Positions 36,422 to 46,122 are shown, numbered from the stretch's first letter. The stretch: 64,000 bases of DNA from Caldilineaceae bacterium SB0664_bin_27 (GCA_009838625.1 VXRG01000137.1:1-64000), one strand, 5' to 3'. Made by a program: numbers and translations. The notes: a model not told the origin generated them from the letters alone.

Positions 36422-39400
36422 ATGTTCAAACGTTCATCAGCATCAGACAGTCTTCACAGGCGCACCCTGCTTCTGCCGGTCGCCGCGGCCTTCGTCCTGC
36501 TTTTCTGGCCTGCTCAGATCTTCGCCCACGGAACCCTGATTCCCCCCTGGTCCGACTATACACAGGAAGACGGCCTGGCCTCCAACAACGTTCTGGCCGT
36601 CACGGTGGGCGAGGGGGAAGTCTGGTTCGGGACCGACCACGGCATCAGCCGCTACAACGGCGCCTGGAGTTCGTGGACGGATGGCGCCGATCTGCAAGGC
36701 GGTGTGTATAGCTTGACTCTCGGAGAAACCAGCTCAGATCTCTGGGCTGGCACGGCAACCGGCGCTGTCCTCGCCTGGGAAGGAAGCTCCTGGGATATTC
36801 TCACGCGGCTGGATTCTCCGGTGAGGGCACTCCACTACACGGGTGGCCAACTCTGGATCGGAACGGCTTCCGGCCTCTACCTTTGGAATGTTGACGCGCC
36901 GTCACGCGTTTCCGGGCTGGACGAAGCATATATCAACGTGATCGGCAGCTCGAACGGCGGAGACAGTATCTGGGTCGGAACGTCCGACGGGCTCTGGCTC
37001 AGGCAGGACGGCCGCTGGAGCGCTATTGGCGAAGCGGAAGGGCTGCCCGCAAGGGAGGTTACCGCCCTGTGGGCTGATGCCGACGGATCGGTGTGGGTGG
37101 CCGCAGACGGCAACATCGTCTGGCGGGATCCCTCCACAGGAGACTGGACACAGGTAGAGACCGACCCTCTGCATGCCCGTGAACGCGTGCGCATTACTTC
37201 GCTGGCCGGCGATGGGTCCGGCAATGTCTGGGTCGGTACGGAAGGCGGCGGATTCTTTCGCCTCGTGGAACGTGAGGTCGAACCCTCGACAACGCCGCAA
37301 TACACTTTGATCCCACAGTCGATAAACAGCGGGGAAACTTCCTTCATCCATGCTGTCGCGGTCGACCAGGCCGGCTCTCTCTGGCTGGGTACCGTTTCCG
37401 GCGTCTTCCGTTCGGACAGGGAGATTTGGGGGCGGGAGATTCATCCCCCGGCTTCAAGCCCTGCCAACGAGATTCAGGCGATGCTTGCCGATGAAGAGGG
37501 CCGCCTCTGGATCGGCACACGAGGTGAAGGGATCCGCCGTAAAGCCGCCGGCAACGGCCTCGCCGATGAGGCGTTTTTCGACGTGGAAAGCGGTCTCCCC
37601 AGTCTCTTTGTCACAGATCTCGCCATCGACGCGTCGGGCCGTATCTGGGCCGGTACATGGTGGGGCCTTGCTTCATTGGAACCCGGCGCGGAACTGTGGA
37701 CACAGCCCATTCCTCCGGAAACGCTCCCTTCAGCTCTGGTGACTAAAGTTTTGGCCCGGGAGCGTCAGCTTTGGATAGGCACCGACAACGGCTTGGCGCG
37801 TTACGATCTTGACACCGGCGTTCTGTCAGTTGAGGAGGCCCTGACCCAACAGGTCGTCCAGGATCTGGCGCTTGACGCCTCAGGCCGACTGTGGGCAGCT
37901 ACCGAGAGCGGGGGGATATTCGTCGGCGAACCCGATGGCGGATGGACCAGGTATCAGGCCAGCTCGGAGGCGGGTAAGTCGATCTTCGGTGACAATGTCG
38001 CCGCACTGGTCTCCGACCCGAAGGTACCCGGCGCCATGTGGGCAGCGGTCAACCGTCACGGCCTGATCTATTTTGACGGCCAGGTCTGGCGCGATCGCAC
38101 GGCCGCCGCTCGTCTTCCGAGCAAGCTTTTCTACGACCTGTACGTCGACCCGGTCGACGCCTCTCTGTGGATCGGCAGTGAGGGCGGCGTCACCCGTTAT
38201 GACGGCCGCACATGGGAAACGCTCATTGTCGAATCGGTCCTGCCTGCCGCGTCCATCTCTTCAATCGTTCGCTCACCCAGCGGGATCTACTGGTTCGGCA
38301 GCAGAGAAGGGCTGACATTCCATCGCCCGGATTCTGTGCCCCCTTGGATCAGGATCGGGGACGTCTCTGGCCAGGCCGTACTGACTTCTGCAAATGAATG
38401 GAAGGTGGAATCCGAAGGCAATATCATCATTGGTTATGAAGCTGGCGATCTCTATACGCCTCAATCTGAACTCGTCGTCCTCTACCGGCTGAGTCCTCCC
38501 GGAGAACTCGGCCAGTGGCAGCTCCTGGACCGGCCCTTTCTGGAGTTGTCCGACTTTACCGAAAAGGGCCAGTACACGCTCGAGTTTCAGGTGCGGGATT
38601 TCGCCTTCACCTATTCCGCAATTAGCAGCGTTTCCTTTGAAGCAGAACCGCTGCCCGCGCAGATGCGGCTCCCTCTGCTGGGGTCGATCCGCACAGACTA
38701 TCTCATTACACTCATCGTCACCGGCCTGCTGGCGCTTATCGGCTTCGGCTACATGGGTATAGAGGTCATTCAGACCCGCCGCCGGGCACTGGACGCCGTA
38801 GTCCGCTCCTTCAATCCATTCATCAGCGGCGAGCCTGTGCGGCGAGAGGACATGTTCTTCGGCAGAAGGGAGATGCTGCAGAAGATCGTGGATACATTGC
38901 ACAACAACAGCATCATGATTCACGGCGAACGCCGGATCGGCAAGACGACCCTGCTCTATCAGCTGAACAACCATCTTTGGGGCCTGGAGGATGAGGAGTA
39001 CTGGTTTGTGCCGCTATACGTCGACCTCGAGGGCACTGAGGAGGATACATTCTTCCATTTCCTGATGGAGGAGATCCTGCACACGTCTTCTACGCTGTCC
39101 GGGCTTACGCCTGAGACGAAAGATGCCCTCCAGGACCTTCTTTACTACCGCCCTGGACACGAACAGTACACCGACAGAGAGTTCATCAGAGATCTGCGTG
39201 ACGTGATCAAGGCACTGCAGCATTTCGGTGAAGAGAGTCATCCTGGCAAGCACCTGCGCTTGATCCTTCTGATGGACGAAATGGACGTCTTCAACGCCTA
39301 CGATCACCTGATGCAGCAACGGCTGCGGCGAATCTTCATGCGTGACTTTGCGGCTACGCTCGGAGCGGTTATTGCCGGCATCCGAATCAGCAAGGAGTGG

Positions 39401-39718
39401 GGTCGAATCGAGAGCCCCTGGTACAATCTGTTTAATGAGATCGAACTGGAGCCATTTACCCGCGAGCAGGCAATGCAGCTGCTCACCGAGCCGGTACGAG
39501 GCTTTTACCGCTATGAACCGGGGGTCGTGGACTTCATTATCGAGAACTGTGCCGGGCGCCCCTTTCGCATTCAACAGTACGGCCTTGAGGCGGTCGGGCG
39601 CATGCTCGCTGACGGGCGGCGCACGATTACGATGGCAGACGCCGTTTTCGCCCATGGGCACATTCAGCAGATGGGTGATACCATCAATATTGGACTGAGT
39701 GAAGACAAAGACTCTTAG
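36422..39718 (+). CDS. Membrane-spanning propeller sensor fused to a P-loop ATPase
   Basis: A 1098-residue fusion. A signal peptide (residues 1-35, ending LFWPAQIFAHG) is followed by a propeller region (about 50-640) with 14 blade motifs such as VWFGT, LWAGT, LWIGT and IWVGT: two seven-bladed propellers as in hybrid two-component sensors. A Y_Y_Y-like beta domain (about 645-750) and one membrane helix (about 762-783) follow. The cytoplasmic part has no histidine kinase; instead it has a P-loop ATPase with FFGRREM, Walker A GERRIGKTT (835-843) and Walker B LILLMDEMD (947-955), of the STAND/archaeal-ATPase kind. It should sense an extracellular ligand and switch an internal ATPase. The start at 36422 is fixed by the upstream promoter. 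Confidence 0.82.
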   Translation: MFKRSSASDSLHRRTLLLPVAAAFVLLFWPAQIFAHGTLIPPWSDYTQEDGLASNNVLAVTVGEGEVWFGTDHGISRYNGAWSSWTDGADLQGGVYSLTLGETSSDLWAGTATGAVLAWEGSSWDILTRLDSPVRALHYTGGQLWIGTASGLYLWNVDAPSRVSGLDEAYINVIGSSNGGDSIWVGTSDGLWLRQDGRWSAIGEAEGLPAREVTALWADADGSVWVAADGNIVWRDPSTGDWTQVETDPLHARERVRITSLAGDGSGNVWVGTEGGGFFRLVEREVEPSTTPQYTLIPQSINSGETSFIHAVAVDQAGSLWLGTVSGVFRSDREIWGREIHPPASSPANEIQAMLADEEGRLWIGTRGEGIRRKAAGNGLADEAFFDVESGLPSLFVTDLAIDASGRIWAGTWWGLASLEPGAELWTQPIPPETLPSALVTKVLARERQLWIGTDNGLARYDLDTGVLSVEEALTQQVVQDLALDASGRLWAATESGGIFVGEPDGGWTRYQASSEAGKSIFGDNVAALVSDPKVPGAMWAAVNRHGLIYFDGQVWRDRTAAARLPSKLFYDLYVDPVDASLWIGSEGGVTRYDGRTWETLIVESVLPAASISSIVRSPSGIYWFGSREGLTFHRPDSVPPWIRIGDVSGQAVLTSANEWKVESEGNIIIGYEAGDLYTPQSELVVLYRLSPPGELGQWQLLDRPFLELSDFTEKGQYTLEFQVRDFAFTYSAISSVSFEAEPLPAQMRLPLLGSIRTDYLITLIVTGLLALIGFGYMGIEVIQTRRRALDAVVRSFNPFISGEPVRREDMFFGRREMLQKIVDTLHNNSIMIHGERRIGKTTLLYQLNNHLWGLEDEEYWFVPLYVDLEGTEEDTFFHFLMEEILHTSSTLSGLTPETKDALQDLLYYRPGHEQYTDREFIRDLRDVIKALQHFGEESHPGKHLRLILLMDEMDVFNAYDHLMQQRLRRIFMRDFAATLGAVIAGIRISKEWGRIESPWYNLFNEIELEPFTREQAMQLLTEPVRGFYRYEPGVVDFIIENCAGRPFRIQQYGLEAVGRMLADGRRTITMADAVFAHGHIQQMGDTINIGLSEDKDS

Positions 39719-39803
39719 TCCTTCTGTCCGGTGAGCCAGATGAGAGCTTTCTCCCGGCACAAGACTGGCTGTCGAATTCAAAAAGGGGAATGCCCGCAGC
39801 GTT

Positions 39804-41141
39804 ATGCGTAATCCTTACACAGTTGGCCGCTGGCTGCGCGGGCCCGACCACTATGGCCGGGAGCAGCTGCTCGAATACCTGATTAACGCCGAGGACCCAG
39901 CCATCTGGGTGGTTGGCACGCGTCGGATGGGCAAGACTTCGATGCTGCGACAGCTTGAATGGCTGCTGACCAGACAGGAAGGCGCCAGCGCAGTTCCTCT
40001 GTTTTGGGATCTGCAAGGAAGTGAAACCAAGGACGATTTCGACTACGAGCTGTTTCTTGCAGTCGAAGACGAGATGCCTAGGTTTCAGGCCTACGGAGTC
40101 GATGTAAGCGCTCTTTACAATCAGGATGCGATTCAAATCCTGCGTGCTTTGCAACGTGCTCTTAGAGCCCATGGCAAGCATCTGCTCCTTCTCATCGACG
40201 AGGCTGAAGCCTGGATCAGTCTGGCCAAAAATGACTACCAAGCCTTGGCGCGGCTACGCAAAGCCTTCCAGAATGGTGGCATGCGCACAATAATGACGTC
40301 GACAAAGTTGCTGATGCAACTGAACGACCTGACCCGAAACTGGCTCACAAGCCCTTTTCTCTTTGGTTTCACACTTGTGAACTTGTGGAACCTCGAACCC
40401 GAGGCAAGCGTTAGCCTGGTGTTGCAGGAACAGAGTAACACGCCAGTCAACGTCGAGAGGGAACGCATCGACGATATTCTGCGGCACTCGCACCGCCATC
40501 CCTACCTGGTGCAGACGCTCTGTTACCGCCTGTTTGAAGAAAAGCAAGGAAGAGGTTCTTTGCGGGATATTGGCGAGGAGGACTTGAGGGCCGACCATCT
40601 GCTCGCCGGGTTTTTCGAGGTTGACTTCAAGTGTCTCGCCCCAACCGAAAGGCAGATACTGTTGACCGTTGCCCGCCAGGGCGTCATCAGCGAAGAGGAG
40701 CTGGTGGCCAAGACCGACAACGAATCAATCGATCAGATCTCCATGTATGTGCATGGCATGAACAATCTCGGTTACCTGCAGAGGGTCTACAGCCGGGCGG
40801 AAGGTAATGCAGCCGCCTCCTCCCACGATGGATTCCCGCGCTGGACAATCGGCAACGAGTTTCTGCGCCGCTGGATGCTGGAAAACTACCAGGAGCTGGC
40901 CCAGACCCTCTACTCCGACGTGAGCGATTACGGGGTCGAAGCTCTGCTCGAAATGGGGCGCAAGGTTGAACTGGACTACCTGCAACACGAGATCCCGGAA
41001 CTGCAAGGGCGCCTGGAGTCGTTACTGACAGCATACAGCGGACATTCGGATCAAACGCCGCCGGAAGTTCTGCAGGAGATTCAGGAACTGCGCAGGGAGT
41101 TGGAGAAAGCAAGCTCTCAGCTACGTAATGTGGCTGAATAG
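39804..41141 (+). CDS. Soluble P-loop ATPase with winged-helix-like and coiled-coil tail
   Basis: A 445-residue ATPase related in type to the C-terminal domain of the preceding gene. Walker A is GTRRMGKTS (38-46) and Walker B LLLLIDEAEAW (around residue 132). The domain starts, like its neighbour, with a G-R-E-x-L segment (YGREQLLEYL). After the ATPase core a winged-helix-like region (APTERQILLTVARQGVISE, about 275-330) and a C-terminal coiled coil (ELRRELEKASSQLRN) follow. No signal peptide or membrane helix. It lies 85 bases after the membrane ATPase gene, and the two are likely partners. Function unknown. Confidence 0.75.
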   Translation: MRNPYTVGRWLRGPDHYGREQLLEYLINAEDPAIWVVGTRRMGKTSMLRQLEWLLTRQEGASAVPLFWDLQGSETKDDFDYELFLAVEDEMPRFQAYGVDVSALYNQDAIQILRALQRALRAHGKHLLLLIDEAEAWISLAKNDYQALARLRKAFQNGGMRTIMTSTKLLMQLNDLTRNWLTSPFLFGFTLVNLWNLEPEASVSLVLQEQSNTPVNVERERIDDILRHSHRHPYLVQTLCYRLFEEKQGRGSLRDIGEEDLRADHLLAGFFEVDFKCLAPTERQILLTVARQGVISEEELVAKTDNESIDQISMYVHGMNNLGYLQRVYSRAEGNAAASSHDGFPRWTIGNEFLRRWMLENYQELAQTLYSDVSDYGVEALLEMGRKVELDYLQHEIPELQGRLESLLTAYSGHSDQTPPEVLQEIQELRRELEKASSQLRNVAE

Positions 41142-41150
41142 CCGGGAAGA

Positions 41151-41927
41151 ATGAACTCGTCCTCGCCGCCCCCCACAGCCGAAAAGGCCGCGTACGTCAA
41201 CCAGATGTTCGCTGGAATCGCGCATCGCTACGACCTGCTGAACCGGCTCATGACCGGCGGGCAGGATGTGAGCTGGCGTCGCGAAGTCGTGGCGCTGTGC
41301 CGGCTGCCGGCCTCCGGCCGTCTTCTCGACGTCGGTACCGGCACAGGCGATATCGCCTACGAAGCCAAACGCACACGTCGCGACGCCGAAGTTATTGGCT
41401 GTGACTTCACTTTCGAAATGATGGATGTGGGACGCCGTAAGAGATCTATTTGCTCTTCCCGTTCCCTTGGCGGTGGAAGGACGGCTCGCGTCGAATTCGT
41501 TCAGGGTGACGGCCTTCATCTGCCCTTTGCCGACGGTTACTTCGATGCAGTTGCGAGCGGCTTCCTGTTGCGCAATGTGACCGATGTCGACACCTGTCTG
41601 GCCGAACAGCGGCGTGTGACCAGACCGGGGGGCCGCATCGTCTGCCTGGAGACATCACCGCCGCCGCCCACGATGCTGGAACCGCTGCTGAGTTTCTATA
41701 TGCTCAGAGTCATCCCTGTAATAGGCCAGCTGTTTTCGACCGGGATCGGGACGGAAGGAGAGGCTTTCCGCCCGCGAGACTCGGCGTACAGGTATCTGCC
41801 GCAGAGCACAGTAGCCTTCCTGCAGCCGGAAGAGATGGCACGGAAAATTGAGCGGGCAGGGTTTCGGCGGGTCTCCTACGTGCGAAAGATGATGGGAACG
41901 ATCGCCATTCACGTAGGCACGGCATGA
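41151..41927 (+). CDS. ubiE: Demethylmenaquinone/ubiquinone methyltransferase UbiE/MenG
   Basis: SAM-dependent C-methyltransferase of 258 residues that completes menaquinone (or methylates ubiquinone precursors). The family N-terminal block VNQMFAGIAHRYDLLNRLMTGG is partly visible (FAGIAHRYDLLNRLMTGG), followed by SAM motif LLDVGTGTGD and the later ASGFLLRNV and LETSPPP segments. It starts nine bases after the ATPase gene, so it is probably on the same transcript. A UbiA-like prenyltransferase, which could be MenA, is encoded at 56519. Confidence 0.9.
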   Translation: MNSSSPPPTAEKAAYVNQMFAGIAHRYDLLNRLMTGGQDVSWRREVVALCRLPASGRLLDVGTGTGDIAYEAKRTRRDAEVIGCDFTFEMMDVGRRKRSICSSRSLGGGRTARVEFVQGDGLHLPFADGYFDAVASGFLLRNVTDVDTCLAEQRRVTRPGGRIVCLETSPPPPTMLEPLLSFYMLRVIPVIGQLFSTGIGTEGEAFRPRDSAYRYLPQSTVAFLQPEEMARKIERAGFRRVSYVRKMMGTIAIHVGTA

Positions 41928-41973
41928 GTGCCCAGTGCCCTCCAGTCGTTGCCGCCTCCGGAAGGACAAAGTC

Positions 41974-42711
41974 GTGACCGACCAGCCTGACCGCGCAGCT
42001 CTGCGCGGCAATCCTTCATTCGTCTGGCGAGCGGGCCAGGCACGGCGCCTGCAGATGATCCTTGACGCGGCGCCGCAGCCGCTGCAACGCGCGCTGGTTG
42101 ACGGATGCGGCGTGGGCGTCTATTTGCGGGCCCTGCAGCAGTCTGTACCAGAAGTGCATGGGATCGACATCGAGGGTGAGCATCTGCAGGCGGCCGCAGG
42201 AATCGTGCCTGGCGCACCTCTGAACCTGAGCCAGTGTGAGAATCTACCCTATCCCGAAGAGACTTTCGATCTGGTCCTGTCTCACGAAGTCCTGGAGCAT
42301 GTACAGGATGACCGTCTGGCCGCGGCCGAAATCGTTCGCGTCTTGCGGGTCGGAGGCCGCGCAGCCATTTTCGTCCCCAACCGCCTCTTTCCTTTTGAGA
42401 CCCACGGCCACTACTGGCAGGGCGTCTACCACTTCGGCAATACGCCCCTGATAAACTATCTGCCGGACTCATTGCGTAGCCAACTTGCCCCTCACGTGCG
42501 AGCCTATTCGCACCGCGACCTCCTGAACCTGTTCATAGGGCAGCCTGTTCTCGTCCGGAGGCACACGCAGATCTTTCCCGGCTACGACGGCATCAACGCC
42601 CGGCGCCCAGCCATCGGGCGACTCCTGCGAACCTTCACTTACGCTCTGGAGCAAACCCCTCTCACCACCTTTGGCATCAGTCACTTTCTTGTGGTCGAGA
42701 AGGTCGAATAG
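41974..42711 (+). CDS. Class I SAM-dependent methyltransferase
   Basis: A 245-residue methyltransferase of the Methyltransf_11 type. The glycine-rich SAM loop is VDGCGVGVYL, the acidic second motif GIDIEGEHL, and motif III region FDLVLSHEVLEHV. The GTG at 41974 has GGAAGGA seven bases upstream, so it is preferred to 41935. It follows ubiE by 46 bases. The substrate is unknown; a lipid, quinone or glycolipid would fit. Confidence 0.85.
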   Translation: MTDQPDRAALRGNPSFVWRAGQARRLQMILDAAPQPLQRALVDGCGVGVYLRALQQSVPEVHGIDIEGEHLQAAAGIVPGAPLNLSQCENLPYPEETFDLVLSHEVLEHVQDDRLAAAEIVRVLRVGGRAAIFVPNRLFPFETHGHYWQGVYHFGNTPLINYLPDSLRSQLAPHVRAYSHRDLLNLFIGQPVLVRRHTQIFPGYDGINARRPAIGRLLRTFTYALEQTPLTTFGISHFLVVEKVE

Positions 42712-42846
42712 CAGGTCCCGTGCCGCTATGACGCCACGGTACGAGCAAGGGGAACTGTTGATTTACTCCAGCAATGTCGCGACTCCTGCCGAATCCAGAT
42801 GAGTTCAACAGCCTCTTCTCTCCAGACCCTTGCATCTCAGGGGGAT

Positions 42847-42875
42847 TTGGGTCGGTATTGGGCAGGTGCTAGAAT
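42847..42875 (+). promoter_or_regulatory. Candidate extended -10 promoter for the PBP1A gene
   Basis: TAGAAT (42870-42875) is preceded by TGC, an extended -10 element, with a weaker TTGGGT (42847-42852) 17 bases upstream. The start near 42882 gives a leader of about 127 bases before the GTG at 43009. The gap 42712-43008 otherwise holds no gene I can support. Confidence 0.5.
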
Positions 42876-43008
42876 GCTGGCAAAAGCAGACAACACAATT
42901 GCAGTCTGCGACATGGTTGGAAAGGATCTGGACGAAGAAAATGCAGGACAGGGATGTTTACAAAGAAGATATGCGCAGTGACTCGGTAGATGAGAAAGGT
43001 CGACTGTT

Positions 43009-46000
43009 GTGGCGGAGATAAGTCGCGGCTCTAGCCCACAATCTGGCTCAGGAAGGCCCAGCAGATCTGCACGTATCCTGGCACACCGACGGCGGCGTTA
43101 CCGGGCCAAGACCTACCGCGCCCGCCCATGGCTTTGGTTGTTCCAGGGGACGGCAGCTCTGCTTCTCGCGATTCTCCTTACCGTAGGGGGCGCAGTCGGT
43201 GTGGCAGTTGCCAGTGTCTTCGGAATCTACACCTTTTACGCCGCGCAACTGCCTGACGCCGGCATCATCGAGCGCCAGCAGGAAAAGTTCGAGACCATCC
43301 GCTTCTACGACCGCACTGGCAAGCACCTCCTCTATGAAAGCGTAGATCCTCGCCCCTTCCGCGGAGACCGCACCTACATGGCCCTGCGGGAGATGTCGCC
43401 AGCGGTCATCCAGGCCGCCGTCGCGCTTGAAGACCACAACTACTGGGACAATCCAGGCATTAACGTGCGCGGCTTGATGCGTGCCTTTGTCTCCAACCTG
43501 CAAGGCGGCAGCGTGCAGGGCGGTTCGTCGATCACTCAGCAGTTGATCAAGAATGTGGTGATTCCGTTAGAGGAACGGACGCAGCAATCCTACGCCCGCA
43601 AGCTCAAGGAAGTCATTCTGGCGATGGAGGTAACGCGCCGCTATGACAAGGGCAAGATCCTGGAGTGGTATCTCAACTATAATTTCTACGGCAACCTCGC
43701 CTATGGAATAGAGGCGGCCAGTCAGGTCTACTTTGGCAAGAGCGTCTCTGATCTCAGCGTAGCCGAAGCAGCCATGCTGGCGCCGATTCCCCAGTTTCCG
43801 GCGCTCAATCCCATCGACAATCCGGACGATGCCAAGACCCGGCAGGGAGTGACGCTCCAGGTCATGGTCGATGCCGGGTATCTCACCCAGACCGAGGCCG
43901 ATGCTGCTTTTGCCCAGGAACTGGACCTGCGCGGCTCTGTCGCAGAGCGTTTCGATATCATCACGGCCCCCCATTTCGCTCTGTATGCGCTCGAACGAAT
44001 CAAAGACGAATTCAACACGGCCGACGACCCCTATCGCATCTGGAAAGAGGGGCTGACCGTCTATACGACACTGGACGTTGACCTGCAGAAGTATGCCGAA
44101 CAGGTGGCCCGAGACCATATCGACAGGCTGAATGAACAGGGCAGGAATGTCAACAACGCCTCCGTCGTCGTCATCAAGCCGGAATCCGGTGAGATCCTGG
44201 CGATGGTCGGTTCGCTGGACTACAACAACGAGGAGATCGACGGACAGGTTAACGTCGCGATTTCGGAACGGCAGCCCGGATCCAGTTTCAAGCCCTACGT
44301 CTATCTGACCGGTCTGCTGCAGGGTATGAATGCAGCCTCGATGATCCTGGACGTTCGTACCGCATTTCAGCAGAACGACGGCTCCGTGTACGTCCCCGAG
44401 AACTATGACCGTCTCTACCACGGACCCGTCGGCCTGCGCGATGCCCTCGCTCAGTCGCTCAACATCCCCGCAATTCGCGTCATGGACCAGGTCGGCGTCG
44501 CAAACGCACTGCGCACGGCCCATAAAATGGGCATCAACGGCCTTGACCGCGGTCTCAACTACTACGGACTGAATCTGGTGCTGGGAGGCGGCGAGGTCAC
44601 ACTTCTGGACCACACATACGCTTACAGCGTGCTGGCTAATGGTGGTGTCATGGCAGGCAAGCCGGTCCCCCCGGAATCCAGACGCAGTGGATTTCGCAAC
44701 CTGGACCCCGTTGCGATTTTGCAGGTCCACAATTCGCAAGCGGATATTCTGAGCAGATATGACAGTCCCGACCAGGAGCGCATTATCAGCGCCGATTCCC
44801 AATTTATCCTCGCCGACATTATGAGCGACAATGTGGCTCGCTCGCCAATGTTTGGCATCAATAACAATCTCGTACTGGCGGACCGCAGGGTCAGTGCCAA
44901 GACCGGCACGACCAACGGTTGGAAGGACGCCTGGACTGTCGGGTTTACCCCTCAGTTGACCGTCGGCGTCTGGATCGGCAACACCGACAACGAGTCGATG
45001 AACAACGTTACCGGTGCATCGGGTGCAGCGCCGATCTGGAAGAGCGTTATGGAGCGTTACCATGAAGGCCTTTCCTCCCGCTGGTATGAGCGCCCCCCTA
45101 ATGTTGTCGCCGAGACGGTCTGTCAGCCGAGCGGTCTGCAGCCTTCGCCGGACTGCCAGCGCCAAAGGGTAGAGTTGTTCATCGCGGGCACCGAGCCGAA
45201 GGTCGTCGATAACCTGTGGCAGCCCTTCGATATCGACCGCCGTAATGGGCTTCTCGCCAGAACATCCACGCCGGAGGAGGAACGGGAGACCAAGGTCTTT
45301 CTCATCCTGCCGCCTGAAGCCGAGGATTGGGTGGGCGGCAGCGGAATCGAACAGCCTCCCCAGGGCCAGAGTGCGGAGGATTTCATCGACTTTGATCCAG
45401 ACGTCGCCATCACTTTTCCTCCGCCCGGCGGCTATATCGGCGGCCAGGTCGAAATCCGCGGCAATGCCCGCGGGGGTAATTTCGCCAACTATCGCCTCGA
45501 ATTTGGAAACGGCCATGAACCAACGCAGTGGACGCAGATCGGCCCGGACCATGGCCAGCAGCACGCCAACGGCCTGCTGGAAGTGTTTAACACCGAGGGG
45601 CTTGAAGAAGGACAGTACACGCTTCGGTTGACGGTCCGGTATCATGACGGCAACGTGCGTATCTGGGATGCCCCAATCACAATCGACAATACGCCGCCGA
45701 CCGTAGAGATCAGCGATCCGGAGCCGGACGCACTCTACGTGTTGAACGAAGACGAACAGATCAACATCAACGCGCTCGTCAACGATGAATGGGCAATGGA
45801 CCGAGTGGAATTTGCAATCGACGGAACCTGGTTCATTACCCGAACCGTTGCCCCATACAACGAGCGCTGGCCTCTTGAGCTTCGCTATGAGACCGTCGAG
45901 TCGCCCGAAACCGGGAACTGGCCCGCTTTTGAGTCGGATGATGAAGACATTCGCCCCGGTCGCATCCGGGAATTTGAGGATGGATTCGCGGCGATCTACG

Positions 46001-46122
46001 CGGGCAGCGGCATCTATCTGGAGCGTCATCTAATCAAAGTACGCGCCTTTGACCGCGCCGGCAATGAAACGGAAAGCGAAGAAGTGCAGGTATACGTCCG
46101 GCAGCCGCTGCCCGACCAGTGA
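43009..46122 (+). CDS. Bifunctional penicillin-binding protein 1A with C-terminal Ig-like domains
   Basis: Class A penicillin-binding protein of 1037 residues that polymerises and cross-links peptidoglycan. A basic cytoplasmic N-terminus and one membrane anchor (about 45-70) are followed by a GT51 glycosyltransferase domain (ALEDHNYWDNPGIN, then GGSSITQQLIKN) and a transpeptidase domain with SSFK (425-428), SLN and KTGTT (from 631). After about residue 790 there are one or two Ig-like/fibronectin-like beta domains (PDVAITFPPPGGYIGGQVEI and PPTVEISDPEP). The GTG at 43009 has AAAGGT about ten bases upstream. The tail may bind cell wall or proteins and is longer than in most class A enzymes. Confidence 0.92.
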   Translation: MAEISRGSSPQSGSGRPSRSARILAHRRRRYRAKTYRARPWLWLFQGTAALLLAILLTVGGAVGVAVASVFGIYTFYAAQLPDAGIIERQQEKFETIRFYDRTGKHLLYESVDPRPFRGDRTYMALREMSPAVIQAAVALEDHNYWDNPGINVRGLMRAFVSNLQGGSVQGGSSITQQLIKNVVIPLEERTQQSYARKLKEVILAMEVTRRYDKGKILEWYLNYNFYGNLAYGIEAASQVYFGKSVSDLSVAEAAMLAPIPQFPALNPIDNPDDAKTRQGVTLQVMVDAGYLTQTEADAAFAQELDLRGSVAERFDIITAPHFALYALERIKDEFNTADDPYRIWKEGLTVYTTLDVDLQKYAEQVARDHIDRLNEQGRNVNNASVVVIKPESGEILAMVGSLDYNNEEIDGQVNVAISERQPGSSFKPYVYLTGLLQGMNAASMILDVRTAFQQNDGSVYVPENYDRLYHGPVGLRDALAQSLNIPAIRVMDQVGVANALRTAHKMGINGLDRGLNYYGLNLVLGGGEVTLLDHTYAYSVLANGGVMAGKPVPPESRRSGFRNLDPVAILQVHNSQADILSRYDSPDQERIISADSQFILADIMSDNVARSPMFGINNNLVLADRRVSAKTGTTNGWKDAWTVGFTPQLTVGVWIGNTDNESMNNVTGASGAAPIWKSVMERYHEGLSSRWYERPPNVVAETVCQPSGLQPSPDCQRQRVELFIAGTEPKVVDNLWQPFDIDRRNGLLARTSTPEEERETKVFLILPPEAEDWVGGSGIEQPPQGQSAEDFIDFDPDVAITFPPPGGYIGGQVEIRGNARGGNFANYRLEFGNGHEPTQWTQIGPDHGQQHANGLLEVFNTEGLEEGQYTLRLTVRYHDGNVRIWDAPITIDNTPPTVEISDPEPDALYVLNEDEQININALVNDEWAMDRVEFAIDGTWFITRTVAPYNERWPLELRYETVESPETGNWPAFESDDEDIRPGRIREFEDGFAAIYAGSGIYLERHLIKVRAFDRAGNETESEEVQVYVRQPLPDQ

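Noticed and set aside
43567-46029. 820-residue open frame on the minus strand
   Set aside because: It is the antisense shadow of the penicillin-binding protein 1A gene, which has all expected catalytic motifs; high GC keeps the opposite frame open.
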